Shown here one piece after another: positions 48,311 to 59,957 of a stretch of DNA of 64,000 bases; within the stretch, counting starts at the first letter, position 1; each line of letters opens with the position of its first letter. This DNA is from Priapulus caudatus (lineage: Eukaryota; Priapulida; Priapulimorpha; Priapulimorphida; Priapulidae): positions 325,537-389,536 of the forward strand of contig NW_014577127.1 of the NCBI RefSeq assembly GCF_000485595.1, in the 5' to 3' direction. The notes beneath the pieces are model-generated. The model was not told where the DNA came from. It saw only the letters and a program-made list of their open reading frames with translations, and searched no databases. The position numbers and the translations under genes were made by a program.

Positions 48311-48883
48311 CCCACGGATATGCGCTCCCTGTCAAACCTGGACCGTCAGAGACCTGACGGTCAAAAACCTGGATACCGTCCATGTGTCACAGACTACCCT
48401 AACCCTAACCCTAAACCACCACTAACCCCTAACCCTAACCTACCCAACCCTAACCCCCTGTACATCGTTTTCATATCTTGCTATCTACCACCTACTACAA
48501 ACTACGTGTCGTACGACGTGCAATTAGACTTCGCGTACTTCTCTCGCCGAGTGAATGTCGCGCCAAAAAATTTTTCCAATCGATTTACTCAAAATTTCAG
48601 TGAAACATAATCTAAATTCAATTGCCCCCCCCCCGAGTTATTAGATTCATGAGTAAGCACGTACATGTCATTCTAGGATCTAGCGATAGTCAGTGATGAC
48701 CTATCTTAATTATCTATTTATTTAGCATAAATATAGCAAAGAACACGGCTAGACACATCTACAAACGACAAAAAAAATAAATACACATTCAGAAGTCCAG
48801 ATTTTGACGTCCAGTTTTGACGGCTCCAGCGTTTTGCGGTCCCAGGTCGACGGTCCAGGTTTTGACGGTCACCCACGGATATG
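48311..48883. mobile_element. TIR element with CCCTAA centre and 12-bp flanking repeat
   Basis: CCCACGGATATG occurs at 48311-48322 and 48872-48883. Inside, CTGTCAAACCTGGACCGTC and GACGGTCCAGGTTTTGACGG form inverted ends. Degenerate CCCTAA units lie at 48395-48455. No coding capacity. Confidence 0.7.
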
Positions 48884-49776
48884 TAAGCTTACATAAGAAT
48901 ACATCGTTTAAAATGTTATCGGAAAAAATGCATGTGTCTAAAAATCATGCTAGAGCACTTGCATAACTGATTTTCATGAACATAAAACTCAATGATTCAT
49001 TCTTGCAGACCAGTTTAAGGTGGCTTAAGTGTCTGACAACAGTAAGGGCAGTCCATAGCCCCAGCAGCGTCGAATAAACATCGAACAGATATTCAATTAA
49101 AATACTCACACTTTTGTACTCGCCTTACACACATACACTTTATCATGTTAAATAACTACAGATTCATGCTCTATGCTCGCCTCGAAACTATTTGCCAGCT
49201 CTATGATGCGAATTTCTACAAAGTTGTCTGACCACATATTAAAACACAAAAAATGACCAACCGGTCGCGTGACTACGACCACCTGACAGGAATGTCACTG
49301 AATACACAACAGACCAATTACCTTCTAATGCCTTTCTAGAGCGTCCACGCAGGCATCTAAACTTGTGTGCATAATGCAAAATTATATCACTCTATGCTGA
49401 ATGCGGCGGCAAAAAAAATTCCAAAAAAGGCATTTTCTAGAGACGAAATAGTGCACGTAGAACAATTGCGGAGGCTTACTGTTGTACACCTCCTATATAG
49501 AAGGATTCTAGCACAAGTAGCCACCGAAACACAAATTCTAGTTGAGTACTACAACTTAAATTATAGTTTTAAAGTAGAGAGCATCTATCCGCGAGTGGCT
49601 TCATTTAAGAAATTTCGACTGTAATGTCTCCCTTCAACAACGACTCCCAACCTACGGTAATTTAATCCTGTGTGCTTCACAAACTGTCGACTCGCCCCTC
49701 TCAACCTGCTTCCTCCTCTCCCTCGCTTCAATCTGCTTTTTCTAGGTTTCTGTCTCTCAATCTTTCTTTTTCGCAA

Positions 49777-49786
<10 letters not shown>
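48884..49786. other. No gene recognised
   Basis: AT-rich. An 85-codon frame at 49367-49624 shows no known motif and no splice or start context that supports it. Confidence 0.5.
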
Positions 49787-49814
<28 letters not shown>

Positions 49815-50035
49815 TCGATTCTCCCATTCGCTTGTTTTCCATGTATCGATCTATAGTATACTAGCAGAACACCCGGTGTTGCCCGGGAAATAAAGCGCTC
49901 AGTTGGTGACCACTTGGTTGAATAAGAAAAATAAACCACAAATATATCTATCATCTATTCTATCTATCTACTCTACTATCTACTCTTATCTACTCATCTA
50001 TCTATTGTATACTATCTATCTATTCTATCTATTTA
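49787..50035. repeat. (CT)n, TCTA repeats and a dispersed-repeat end
   Basis: A CT run at 49787-49813; CTAGCAGAACACCCGGTGTTG at 49861, a motif typical of a dispersed repeat end; then TATCTATC/TACTC repeats to 50035. Confidence 0.75.
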
Positions 50036-52011
50036 GACGATCTGCAAGCCGGATATCCGCGCGAAGCCGCAACAGCCGCCACCTCTGGCCTTTCATTCCA
50101 ATTCGCTCTCTGTATTAAGAACAATTCCACGGGATGTCAAATGCGGCCTGTAATCGTCAATTGAGGAGATTCTGAGCATTGCGAAGCCGTCGACTCTCAC
50201 CGTAGGGCAGAATAAATACCAATGGCGTAATTGCTTAATTTTTTGGTTGGCGCGTACGCTTTTCGCTGTAGAAAAAGCTCATTTCTAAGTTATTGAATTT
50301 CACCCCTGAATATTTCTCGAACATATACCGTCCCATAGATGCGCCGACGCAGGCTCTCTTCGAGCGATTTCAAGTATTCCCACAGAACGAACGGCGAATA
50401 GCTAGACTGCCCCGCGGTGGAGAGTCGACACGCCTGCACAAAACTATATAAGTGCCGTAGTGTAGCAAAAGCAGACTTGGCCAAATTAACGTCCGTACCA
50501 GTCTAACTGGAATCGTGACGTCGGCTTTTAATTATCGTAGCCATGTTGGTTCGCCTTCACGTTCATTGGCTAAGCCCGTTGATTGATGTTATGTATTGCA
50601 ATGGAAATTTTGCGGATGGCATTACCATTTCTCCAAGTCACCCTTATTGATTTATGGGACCTTTCCCCTTATGGAGTGCTAATGGAACATGATTTCCAGT
50701 TGCAATACGGGGCGTGTCAGGATTAACGCACATGCACTCTAGATTACCTCCATTTCTATCGCACCCGGATCATAGTCCGATATCACTCTATATCCCTGAG
50801 CGAGTTGAAGCTACGTGCATCTATGCCGTGCGCGCGGGTCGGCGTGCGACGACGCGGCAAAACCATCGTCACGGTGTACGATTAGCCAACAGAAATAATG
50901 ATTATATATAACGTCATAATACCAGCAGTCATGTAACCTTTACGATTCGACGCTCATTCGGAGGCATTTGAAGCTAACTTTTCCTATTAAATAGATTAGA
51001 ATATCATTTCATAGTAAATATCAAGAGCTCATAAATAGTTTATGTTCATGTCGATATATCTTCTGAGACTAATCAATATGTCAGTAAAGAAGATAGAATT
51101 TGAGCATAACTTATTGATATGTATCGTTCAAGAGTAATAATCAATCGTAAATAAGTTCAGAGAATATTATTTCATTATCCCAGCGCAGATATTTTAATAA
51201 AAAAATGTGCCAATCCTCTTCGCTTTTAGTTCATTTATCGCGATCAATCGTGACAATTAAATACTTATCCATCGACGTTTTACATCAGAGGAAACAGAAT
51301 CTATAGCGCAACACAGAAAGGGGAAATCGTAAGTAACTACTAAAATAATTATATTCAATGCATAATATCTCGCGTATGAGTTATACAAATGAATTGATTA
51401 ACAAATTAACACATAGCTTACAATATTTGGGGTAAGGGTGGCGCTATGGAACTGAACAACACTGGCACAAATTTGGGATAAAACGGTTACGGTAATAAAA
51501 TTAATTGACAGAGCGAACACTCGAAATTACTTTACGTTCTGTTCTTCTACCCACAATTTAAAAATAAAGGAAAGGATAACATGTGAGCGATATTTAACCC
51601 AATATATATGCTATGTGAAAGGCAAAAATTACACATTTCAACTAGTGTTTTACTGAGAAATTAGAATAAATGACATTTGCTCATATTAACTCACTTTTAA
51701 GAACTCTGCCTACTCGTAATTATTCACAACGCTTATCTTCTAAAACTATAGACCATCCGCTGACCGCTGTGGAGACATGCGCCGGGCCTCGAATTTGGCG
51801 CACGTCTCCACTGCGGACAGCGCTTCATACTTGAACATCCTCGCGGTCGCGTGCGCATATCCCGTGGAACTGCGCGTCTCATCCGCGCGCAGCGCTCAGG
51901 ATCAACAGCAAAGCTGTGCCACGCCATCTTGTATCATGTCTCTCTTGATGTGAGCCGTGTCATCTACGTTTCAACCGCGGGTGGGTGCATTTTCCCCATA
52001 GCATTCCTCAT
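50036..52011. other. No gene recognised
   Basis: Short frames only. 51745-51905 is GC-rich with a local inverted pair (TCCGCTGACCGCTGTGGAGA and TCTCCACTGCGGACAGCG, 51759-51822). Nothing else explained. Confidence 0.5.
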
Positions 52012-52393
52012 CCGTGTCGTCGTGAAAAAACCGGTATGTTCCAATATGCTAATGCGTACAACCACGGAAAACTGTTTGAAGGACGACGTTACTGCAACAA
52101 CAGACCACGCTGGCAAGCATCAGGAGCATGAATATAATGTACAGAAATCTGAATACGGGACGAAGAATAACGTATAGATACGGAAGACTTATAGAACTTA
52201 TATGAATACTTGTAGAACAAAGAAATGCTAAACATCTCGTTAATCCGACTATTTATGCGTGATGTTGTACGTGCCTTCTAAATATATGTATGCATCTATA
52301 AACTGTGTAATAACGTTTTACACACATATGCATATATGAGTGTATACATGATCGCTAGACAAGCGTTTACCATCCTGCATTACACCTTCTTTT

Positions 52394-53262
52394 TAGCTCA
52401 CCTTGACATCGTCAAGCTGAGCTATTGCCATGGGTTGTCGTCCGTCGTACGTCCGTCCGTCCGTCCGTCCGTCCGTCCGTCAACATTTGGCTACGGTCAA
52501 CGATAACTCAGGAACCGTTTGACCCATAAGTTTGAAATTGGGTATAGTTGTTACTGCTATGCTCTCATATTAAACGTCCTATTTTGGAGCACGGCAGTTG
52601 ACGTACTTTCGAGCCACGGCAATTTTTTGGCAAAAATGGGAATTGCTCTTAGTCAGCTCAGATTCAACGGATTTTGCTCATTTTTGGTATGTGAATGAGT
52701 AAAGGCTAGGGGTTTTGATATTTAAAAAAAAATTATGCAAATTAAATAGGGTTTGGCAATTATATAGCATATTATATAGACACGCAGATAACAAACAGTC
52801 TGTGGTGTCACACTCGTCTGGTTCGTTTTACAAGATTTCATTGACAATATCTTTAATGCCATAATTCCTACTATAACATATTATATTATACTATGATTAT
52901 CTATATTATTATTATTATATATAATGATTTCATGCTAAGAAATCATCAAAGCGGTCATGGATACCATCGATCCAGACCCAGCTAATCGGGAGCAAATCCT
53001 CAAGCGGTGTAGCGCCATCTACCGTCACAAAATTGGTGATTCATCTTTGGTTAAATTATTTAAATTGTATATATAATTTATATATTATTTTCACATAAAA
53101 AAATTACACATATAATCTATCAAGAGTATATAATGGAGTTCTCCCACTATATACCCTTCGTTCCTATAAGTACGTCGATGTTGCTCAATATAAAACTGAC
53201 TTCTTCTCACTCACTCATTTGCTGTCATTTTGTGGTGGGCTACAGTGTCATTGACACTTTTA
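52394..53262 (+). mobile_element. TTAGCTCACC-family element, full length, delimited by paralogue
   Basis: Present in block A and absent from the matching T-run in block B (about 60310-60322). Starts AGCTCACCTTGACATCGTC (self-pairing), then a CCGT/CCGTCC run and GAACCGTTTGACCC. Ends with the AAGAGTATATAATGG hairpin and GGGCTACAGTGTCATTGACA. Ends are loosely inverted (AGCTCACCTT, AAGGTGAGCT in other copies). No frame with coding signs; no clear target duplication beyond Ts. Confidence 0.8.
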
Positions 53263-54121
53263 TTTTTTATCTCAGTGGGCTCCTGCACCCTTCCTTTCTC
53301 ATCGGGCTGTGCCTTACGGTTATTCCAGATACTGTTCCTCCTTCCCTCATCCTGCCGGCACCTCCTCTTTTCCCTGTCCCTGTATAGCTCACTCCCCCTT
53401 GGGGTGTATGGGTATGTCGGTTATCGTGAATAACAAAAGCGGAAGATGAGGCGCATTCAGAAGTTAGTTTTTTCTGACTGCGTGTTATAACTGAGCTAGA
53501 CATCTGTAGCTATAAGTAGCATAAAATCTCCAGATGCAGATGGCGGTGTGCTTACCGATATTTGCTTTTTTTTCTCGAAGAGTGGGTTTTCTTCTGAAGA
53601 AAACGCTTATAGGCGAGAAGCCTGTTGGATACTATTATTATGTATATGCCGCTATTTTACGTGTAAAAATGTTGACCTTATCAGCAAATTTACGTACACT
53701 CTAATCCGTCAGGCAACATAAAAACGACGTTTTAATTCGTGGAAATTAGAGGCAAAGAACATAAACTTCGGCTGGCATCAAATCAAACCAGATTTTATAA
53801 CAAGCCTAATCTGTATTTGATCAACTCAAAATAAATAGACGTATACTATAAACCAACCTAAGGTTCTCGGTGTCTATGCAATGTTTCCTTGTCTCCTGTG
53901 CTGGTGTTAAGTATTCGTCGTTCTTTCCTTACTGGCAGATGTGGTTCTATGCAGCCGGCCGTGCTCACCACTTTCAATTTTCACTACATACCAGCGCAAG
54001 ACTAGGTGGCTCACGTAACCAGTTTATTTTTAAGTCATGTGTCACGTGTAAAACCGGTAAGTTGTAATAATATTATGTGACAAGTGAGAAGTAAAGAAGT
54101 CGTAAAAAGAGTATATATATT

Positions 54122-54596
54122 GATGTATAGTGTATCAGTACTCAGTAGTATAATACGGCATTTTATCATAACAGCGAGCCATAGATCTCGAAGGAAATAA
54201 ACATGACAATATAAAAAGTAATTAAGAACGAGCACACGCGACGTTGCAGCGACGTTGCAGTAGCCGGAAGTCGACAACGCAACTGCGTCATCATCAAAGT
54301 ATGAGTAACCCAGAATGTCCTCCGGTCGGGTAAAGGAGGACACGGAAGGAGGCTAATGACGCCCGGACGGGTCACGAAGAGAGTATTCGGGCTTTATAAA
54401 TCCGTCAAAAATGTAGATGAGCAGAGCGTTCCGGGCCTGCACATCGACTGGTATGTTTCCACTGTAACTGTAGGCTACTATATATATTTGCTGTCTGTGT
54501 TTAGAATAAACTGTCGTTGTAACTGAACAAACTCATTGCTGCTGTGTAAATGCTTGTCTACGCCATATATCGACGCTACATTATTGGTGCCGGACC
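54122..54596 (+). mobile_element. LTR-like segment with primer-binding-type site, block A
   Basis: TTTATAAAT (about 54393) could be the TATA box and GAATAAACTG (54502) the poly(A) signal. The segment ends in GCTACA (54580), then TTAT and TGGTGCCGGACC, as in BEL/Pao-type elements. Boundaries at the left are approximate. No pol downstream. Confidence 0.55.
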
Positions 54597-54814
54597 AAAA
54601 GAACTTGGTGTATTCCTTTGTGGACATAACGTCATGTAGTGACGTGGCGACCCACGCCCAACATCACCTATAGAACGGGCCGATCATTAAGAGTGGGGCG
54701 CCGGACAGATCCGCGCGTTTTTTTAGCGACAATTTCAACTATGCAAATAGATAAGTCTATAGCATCGCGAGGTCTTCTATGAATATAATATGCGTATTCC
54801 CATTATTCTCGATA

Positions 54815-54960
54815 TTTTTGCTAACGTCTACACCGACAGCAGCACCGCTCAAGCCGTCAATGGGAAAATGTTCCAGCGACTACCCAGGCGCTGCGTTCAC
54901 AGTGCGAAGCGGCGTCGATATACGTTGCCGCATGATTGACCGCACGAATACTGTTGGCCG
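54815..54960 (-). pseudogene. Short degenerate cyclase fragment
   Basis: Read on the minus strand, this stretch retains YIDAASH and WVV at the spacing of THIDAPSH and WVV in the intact gene, followed by a stop. The metal-binding His is replaced by Tyr. It lies at the right edge of duplicated block A. The corresponding place in block B (62085-62134) keeps only the first 50 bp or so. Confidence 0.65.
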
Positions 54961-55129
54961 CGTCGCAATCGTCACCGTTATGAAGGACATCCATTTGGCG
55001 GATATAAATAAAACAGAAGAAGCTATTTACAAAGTATGCAAAGTGTGGTAACGGAAGAAGACAAGGCGGTTACGTATTAAATCATGCTATATACCCTGAG
55101 TAGCGGCCCACGCAAATCAGTAAGCGCTT

Positions 55130-55282
55130 CATGGAAAAACACACACACGCACGCACACATTCACACACACACACCAGATCACAGCACACACACACCACTA
55201 CACACACACACACAACCAACACACACACACACACGCACGCACGCACAGCACGCACGCAACGCGGACGCACGGCACAGCAGCA
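55130..55282. repeat. (CA)n/ACGC microsatellite
   Basis: CACACACGCACGCACACATTC and related runs, then CACGCACGCAACGCGG. It directly abuts a CAGTGGCGTAGC tip. Confidence 0.9.
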
Positions 55283-55400
55283 CAGTGGCGTAGCCAGGAT
55301 TTTTTAACTAGGGGGGCGAAAAACAGCGAACTGCGCAAAAATGGTGCGATACATAATTTTAATGGGTTTCCTCCGCTCCCTCCTGCCACACCCGACGTAA
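55283..55400 (+). mobile_element. CAGTGGCGTAGC element, left fragment
   Basis: CAGTGGCGTAGCCAGGATTTT and GGGGGGCG match the left end of the element at 33712. The right end was not found. Confidence 0.6.
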
Positions 55401-55643
55401 CGCCACCACCCTCAGGCTCTACAATCTTGTAATGTTCCATTGGGCGCCATCATAAAGGCGAACATTTTGTTCGTTGTTCGCTCTGCTACCTAAGATGATA
55501 TAACAGTGAGGGTCTTCCCCAGAATTTTTTTTAAAATGTGATCGCAGGAGATAGGTATTTGAGGCAGCTTTTGAGTACATTGTATTGTAACTAGAAAAGG
55601 TTTTTTGTTCTTCTCCGGTACCGTGCATCGTTAAATCGAGAGT

Positions 55644-56035
55644 TGTAAAGTTGTTGCACCTCCGCTCCGGCAATCGTAAGGCAGCGTCGAGTTAGCAAAA
55701 GGTAGCAGATTGTAGGCAAGAGTAGAAGACGATTAGTAGGAAATTTGTTCTTGAAGACTGACTTTTTAGTAACACAAGTACAAATATATACTACACTACG
55801 GCACGACCTACGGCACCGCCAAGGCCTAGCCCCGTGTTCGTCCTTCGTCCGCCTATCATCTTAATAGGAATGACCATGGTAATGAATCACGATGATCTGG
55901 GTAATGACTCCACGTACGTCTCCTGGGTAGGTAACGATCATTTTTATTTTCGTCCCTGTCTCATTATACGTTTCCAAAACCGCCCGCGACCAATTCAATG
56001 CGACCGACCCGGCTAATTCACCGTCTGGCATGGGT
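55644..56035 (-). repeat. LTR-like repeat, copy 1
   Basis: Shares CTCCGCTCCGGCA, AGCAAAAGGTAGCAGATTGTA, TTGTTCTTGAAGACTGACTTT and ACGTACGTCTCCTGGGTAGG, in order, with 63329-63712. Same orientation. Many single-base indels separate the copies. Confidence 0.7.
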
Positions 56036-56039
56036 TAGA

Positions 56040-56530
56040 AAGCTGGTGTGGAAGGAGACGGGAAAAGCTGGTGGAGAAGAGGACGGGGGGGGGCCCGAGG
56101 AAGCTGGTGGAAGGAGGAGGAAGAAGTCTGGGGAGAATTGAGGAAGGGAGAAGCCGGGAGAAGCGGAGGGAGAAGCTGGTTGGAGAATGAGAGGGGAGAA
56201 GCTGTGATGGAATGAGGAAGGCGGAATAGACTGAGTGGAGAAGGCAGAGGGGAGAAGCTGGTGGAGAATGAAGTAAGGGAGAGCTGTGGAAGAATGAGAA
56301 GGGGCAGAAGCTGGTGGAGAAGACGAGGGGAGAAGCGGGGAGAAGGACAAGAGAGCTCCACTTCTCCCTTTCCTCATTCTCCACCAGCTCTCCCGTCCTC
56401 GCTTCCACCACTTCTCCCTCCTGTCTCTCCCCGACCTTCTCCCTCTCCGCCCCTTTCTCATTCTGCCACCAGCTCCGTCGCCGCGCTCCTCCCTTCTCTC
56501 ACCAGCTTCTCTCCTCCTCGATTCTCTACA
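56040..56530. repeat. Purine minisatellite that switches strand
   Basis: 56040-56350 is built of GAGAAGCTGGTGGAGAATGAG-type units of about 24-28 bp. From 56353 the same unit runs in reverse complement (CTCATTCTCCACCAGCT). The switch is at GAGAGCTC near 56349-56356. Confidence 0.85.
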
Positions 56531-56734
56531 CCCTCACCCATGCTTCACACTTCGCACATGAATCGCTGGAAAGTGATTCACGGAACACGCGATTACTATT
56601 GATTGGTATAAACAAACCACGTACACAAATATGCAATTAAACTCCCGTAACGGCCTGAAATAACAAACCCACTCACTATGCTAATGGACGAGACTCGCTT
56701 CGAAACTGCTTGCCAGATAACATTATTTAACATA

Positions 56735-57305
56735 TAAAGCTCCGCCAGGGCTTGGCGAGAGTATGTTTCACTCGGGCGGTGTTGAGGTGGTTGTGGGTTT
56801 GTGGTCTGTGGGCGTGTAGCTCGCTGATTGCTGATGCCCGGCCACCGATGCCGCCGCCGCCGCCGCCGGAACCGCCTTATCATAACAGGTTAGCTCACTG
56901 AAAAGTATGGAACGATTGTCAAGAAATTTGCTCAGATACGTCAGCAAATGGGCTAACTAAAATTCGATGAGATTTTGGTGTGATACCGGATCCAATAATA
57001 ATAATCATTAATAAGGCAATTTCAGAAAGGCTCAGAATGGTAACTTAGCATTGATTACATTTGGTGTGATACCCGGAACCAACTTCATTAATATAACATA
57101 ATAATTAATCTAATACAAGATTTTCCAAGGATGGTCAGAAATGGCCCTAACTTAGATATGAATGTAGCATTTTGGTGGTGATCCGGATCCAATTAATTAA
57201 TTAATTAATTTGTTCTCTTAATTAATTAATTGATTAACAAAAAATTTCACATTGAGAGAATTCAGCTGCCTTGGCGGAGGTCTGTACTCTCCGAGTGCTC
57301 TAGTA
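56735..57305. repeat. Dispersed repeat ending CTTGGCGGAGGTCTG
   Basis: AGCTCCGCCAGGGCTTGGCG at the left and GCCTTGGCGGAGGTCTGTAC at the right are inverted. GTGTGATACCGGATCC, GTGTGATACCCGGAACC and GTGATCCGGATCC modules recur in between, at 56978, 57062 and 57177. A CCG run (56850-56872) lies inside. 57306-57945 has no gene and is AT-rich. Confidence 0.6.
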
Positions 57306-57945
57306 TTGTGCATATATTCTATGGGATTATTCAGTTTCTGTTTCTTTTCTTTGAAAAATGTTTGAGAAATAAGCATTTAATTATTGAACTCTTTATTCGA
57401 CTCTATGTCGTATAATAAGAATTAGCCTTAAAACCGCCAAATTAACTCAGTTAACAAACAAATATAATATTAATATGACAGAGAATATTAAAATTGTAAT
57501 ATTGTATAATTGCCATTATAGATTAATTAAAACGAAATTAAATACGATATAATATCTGGCATGCGGAAAATCAGAGGCAAGGATCACGATACCGTTTCAT
57601 TGCTAAGCTGCCACTAAGATATGCGATCATGTTACCAATGTTTATCAATGTTAACTCACAAGAACTTGACTATTACGGAACTAGGCGACAAAAACTCACA
57701 GGTCTCACATTAGCTGACCTTGATCATATAGCCTAACTCATTAACTTAGTTACTAAATACTAATAATTTTATTATAAAACGAACGAAAACGCGTTGGCGC
57801 GTCATATGTAACGTTATGTTAAAAACAAACAGAATCACAAACTTATTAGTTATTCACGATTAGTGATTTAGTTAAAAATTAATATAAATAATAGTAGCTC
57901 ATGCTAGCTCGCTTGCAATTGTCTACCACTTTATTATTAAATTCT

Positions 57946-58745
57946 TCATACAGCTATTACAGCAAGAATAAAGAGAGCAATACTGAGTATCAGCCATTCC
58001 GTGGCAGTGTTATATATTGCAGCCGATCTAGTTGCCTGTGGCAACAGACCAATGATACGGAGCGGGGCGCCAGAACCCCCGCGAATCTTCATGGGGAGAC
58101 CGATTACCATCGCTCCTGTTGGAGGAAGTTGGTCTAGGTTCGCTACGTTTTCTATCCCTACAATATTCTTCTCGAAGAGTGTTGTATGGGTTTTGTACGT
58201 TTTGGTCTGGCCATAATCCAGGGAAGCTGCATCAATCCCGAAGGCTTTGATCTTGCGATTTTCGACTAGCCACTTCGCCGCGTCAGGATGAAGACCAGGA
58301 AAACGAAGCAAGCTCGTATCCTTCGTGGTCGTGCCGAGATACTTCTCTTTATTCGGCCAGTGCCGTCCCCAGCCCGTGTACAAGAATAGAATACTTCCGT
58401 CCGGTATCCTACCATGTTTCTCTTCCCACACACGCAGATCAAGTTCTGTCGCTTGGTAATCTTTATCTCCAGAGACCTTGGCGGTAACGTCTACAACGAC
58501 GGCATCACCGATCACTCCATCAACGGGAATATGATCAACTACCCAGGAGCCTCGATAGAAATGGGAAGGGGCGTCGATATGCGTTCCTCCGTGCTCAGCC
58601 GCACAGAAATTATTGACCTCTAAGTAAACTCCGCTCGATGGGACGATACCCTTAAATACGACCGTCATATTAAACGGGTCAGCTGTTGGCCAGTAAATCG
58701 TCTCGTTTACGGCAAAGTCATACGTCATGTCGATAATGTTGCGGT
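57946..58745 (-). CDS. Cyclase/kynurenine-formamidase-like hydrolase, 3' exon
   Basis: A 260-codon frame from ATG 58728 belongs to the cyclase family (Pfam Cyclase: kynurenine formamidases, isatin hydrolases). Residues 46-57 hold the signature HGGTHIDAPSHF, whose His and Asp bind the catalytic divalent metal. Further family blocks are ILFLYTGWGRHW, LVENRKIKAFGIDAASLDYG and HTTLFEKNIVGIENVANL. The last 16 or so residues are strongly hydrophobic (LILSIALFILAVIAV), so a tail anchor or GPI signal is likely. The frame opens upstream of the ATG back to an AG at about 58746, adding DRNIID, typical of the family start; an upstream signal-peptide exon is therefore probable but was not found. Substrate unknown. 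Broken copies lie at 59430-59957 and near 54.9 kb. Confidence 0.85.
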
Positions 58746-59429
58746 CTCCAGCAGGTGGTCAGCCGCACAGTAGTTTATTGGTCCTGGTTAGTTACAACCC
58801 GTTCTCTGGAATAAGTTCCCCTTTTAGGCGAGAGTAAAGAGAGTATTCACCTAACGGTAAAGTATGTACTAATCGGTAACGTGCTTCAGAATCTCAGAAC
58901 TGTGATGCACAACACCACTTTGTTGATTAATAGCAAAGATATGGAAGCCGCATTCAGCCAACGTGTCGTGACGTCAGCCAATAGAGGACGCTGATAACTT
59001 GCCGACAAAAACTGTATGAAATTACATTTCGCCAACGACGTCCATCTTATCATCTTAACTAGTTTAAATCACATGCTTCTCAATTCACTTTATTTATGTA
59101 TTTTCAGGCGTGATCTTCATAATCAATGGTGAACACTAAAGATTCAGTGGAAGTCTAATGCTGAAAAAGGATAATTGTGTGATTTTAGATCGTAAGTTAC
59201 GAGATACTGTGGCCAGAAACTAGACGAACTTTCGTGAACGGAATGTAAAGTAAATAGAGGTAAAGCATATCAAACAAGATATTAACTACATCAAAACTGT
59301 CAATAGCTCACATGTAGCAAAACACACGCGTCAGATTGTCGATTTAGTTATAAAAGTATAATATAACACTATAACTAACAATAAAAGATTTACGATAGCC
59401 TGTGTCTCTAATAGCTATTTTTATACGGC
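58746..59429. other. Upstream region of the cyclase gene
   Basis: Expected to contain the 5' exon or promoter of the minus-strand cyclase gene. No signal-peptide-like frame was found. No repeat family recognised. Confidence 0.4.
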
Positions 59430-59957
59430 TACTGTGGCAAGAATAAAAAGAGCAATGCGGAGTATCAGCCATTACGTCGCCGTGTGGTATATTGCAGCCG
59501 ATATAGTTGCCTGTGGCAACAGACCAATGATACGGAGCGGCCCCTGCGAATCTTCAGGGGGAGACCGCTAATTACCATCGCTCCTGTTGAAGGAAGTTGG
59601 TCTAGGTTCGCTACGTTTTCTATCCCTACAATATTCTTCTCGAAGAGTGTTGTATGGATTTTGTACGTTACGTTTTAGTTTGACCGTATTCTTGACTCCG
59701 TGCCGAGAAATTTCTTCCTGTCACGCCAGTACCGTCCCCATCCCGTGAACAAGAATAGAATGCTTCCGACCGGTATCCTACCATGTTTTTCCTCCCACAC
59801 ACGTAGATTCCGTCGCTTGGTAATCGACATGTCCAGAGACCTTAATTGGCGGTAACGTCTACAATGACGGCATCACCGATCATTCCATCAACAGGAATAT
59901 CATGGACTGCCCAGGCGCCGCGATAAAAGTGTAGAGGGGCGTCGATACGTGTCGTCG
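59430..59957 (-). pseudogene. Decayed copy of the cyclase-like exon
   Basis: The plus strand from about 59430 repeats the antisense of the intact gene, including the hydrophobic tail, the VANLDQLP region and the IPVDG region. About 110 bp present in the intact gene (near 58210-58320) are missing. Frameshifts and stops interrupt it, and the metal-binding THIDAP has become TRIDAP. Homology stops abruptly at about 59950, where the duplicated block shared with 52 kb begins. Confidence 0.85.

Larger units (their letters stand above)
52012..54869. repeat. Duplicated block A (paralogous to 59950-62134)
   Basis: Nearly identical to block B from CGTGTCGTCGTGAAAAAAC to GTCAATGGGAAAATG. The exceptions are an extra element here (52394-53262) and an extra 200 bp or so in B (61158-61365). 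Confidence 0.9.

Noticed and set aside
54779-55051. 90-codon plus-strand frame with a signal-peptide-like start
   Set aside because: It overlaps decayed cyclase sequence on the opposite strand, and the paralogous place in block B does not keep the frame.
56013-56640. Pro/Ser-rich frames over 100 codons
   Set aside because: They follow the purine minisatellite and its inverted half; all frames are open for compositional reasons.
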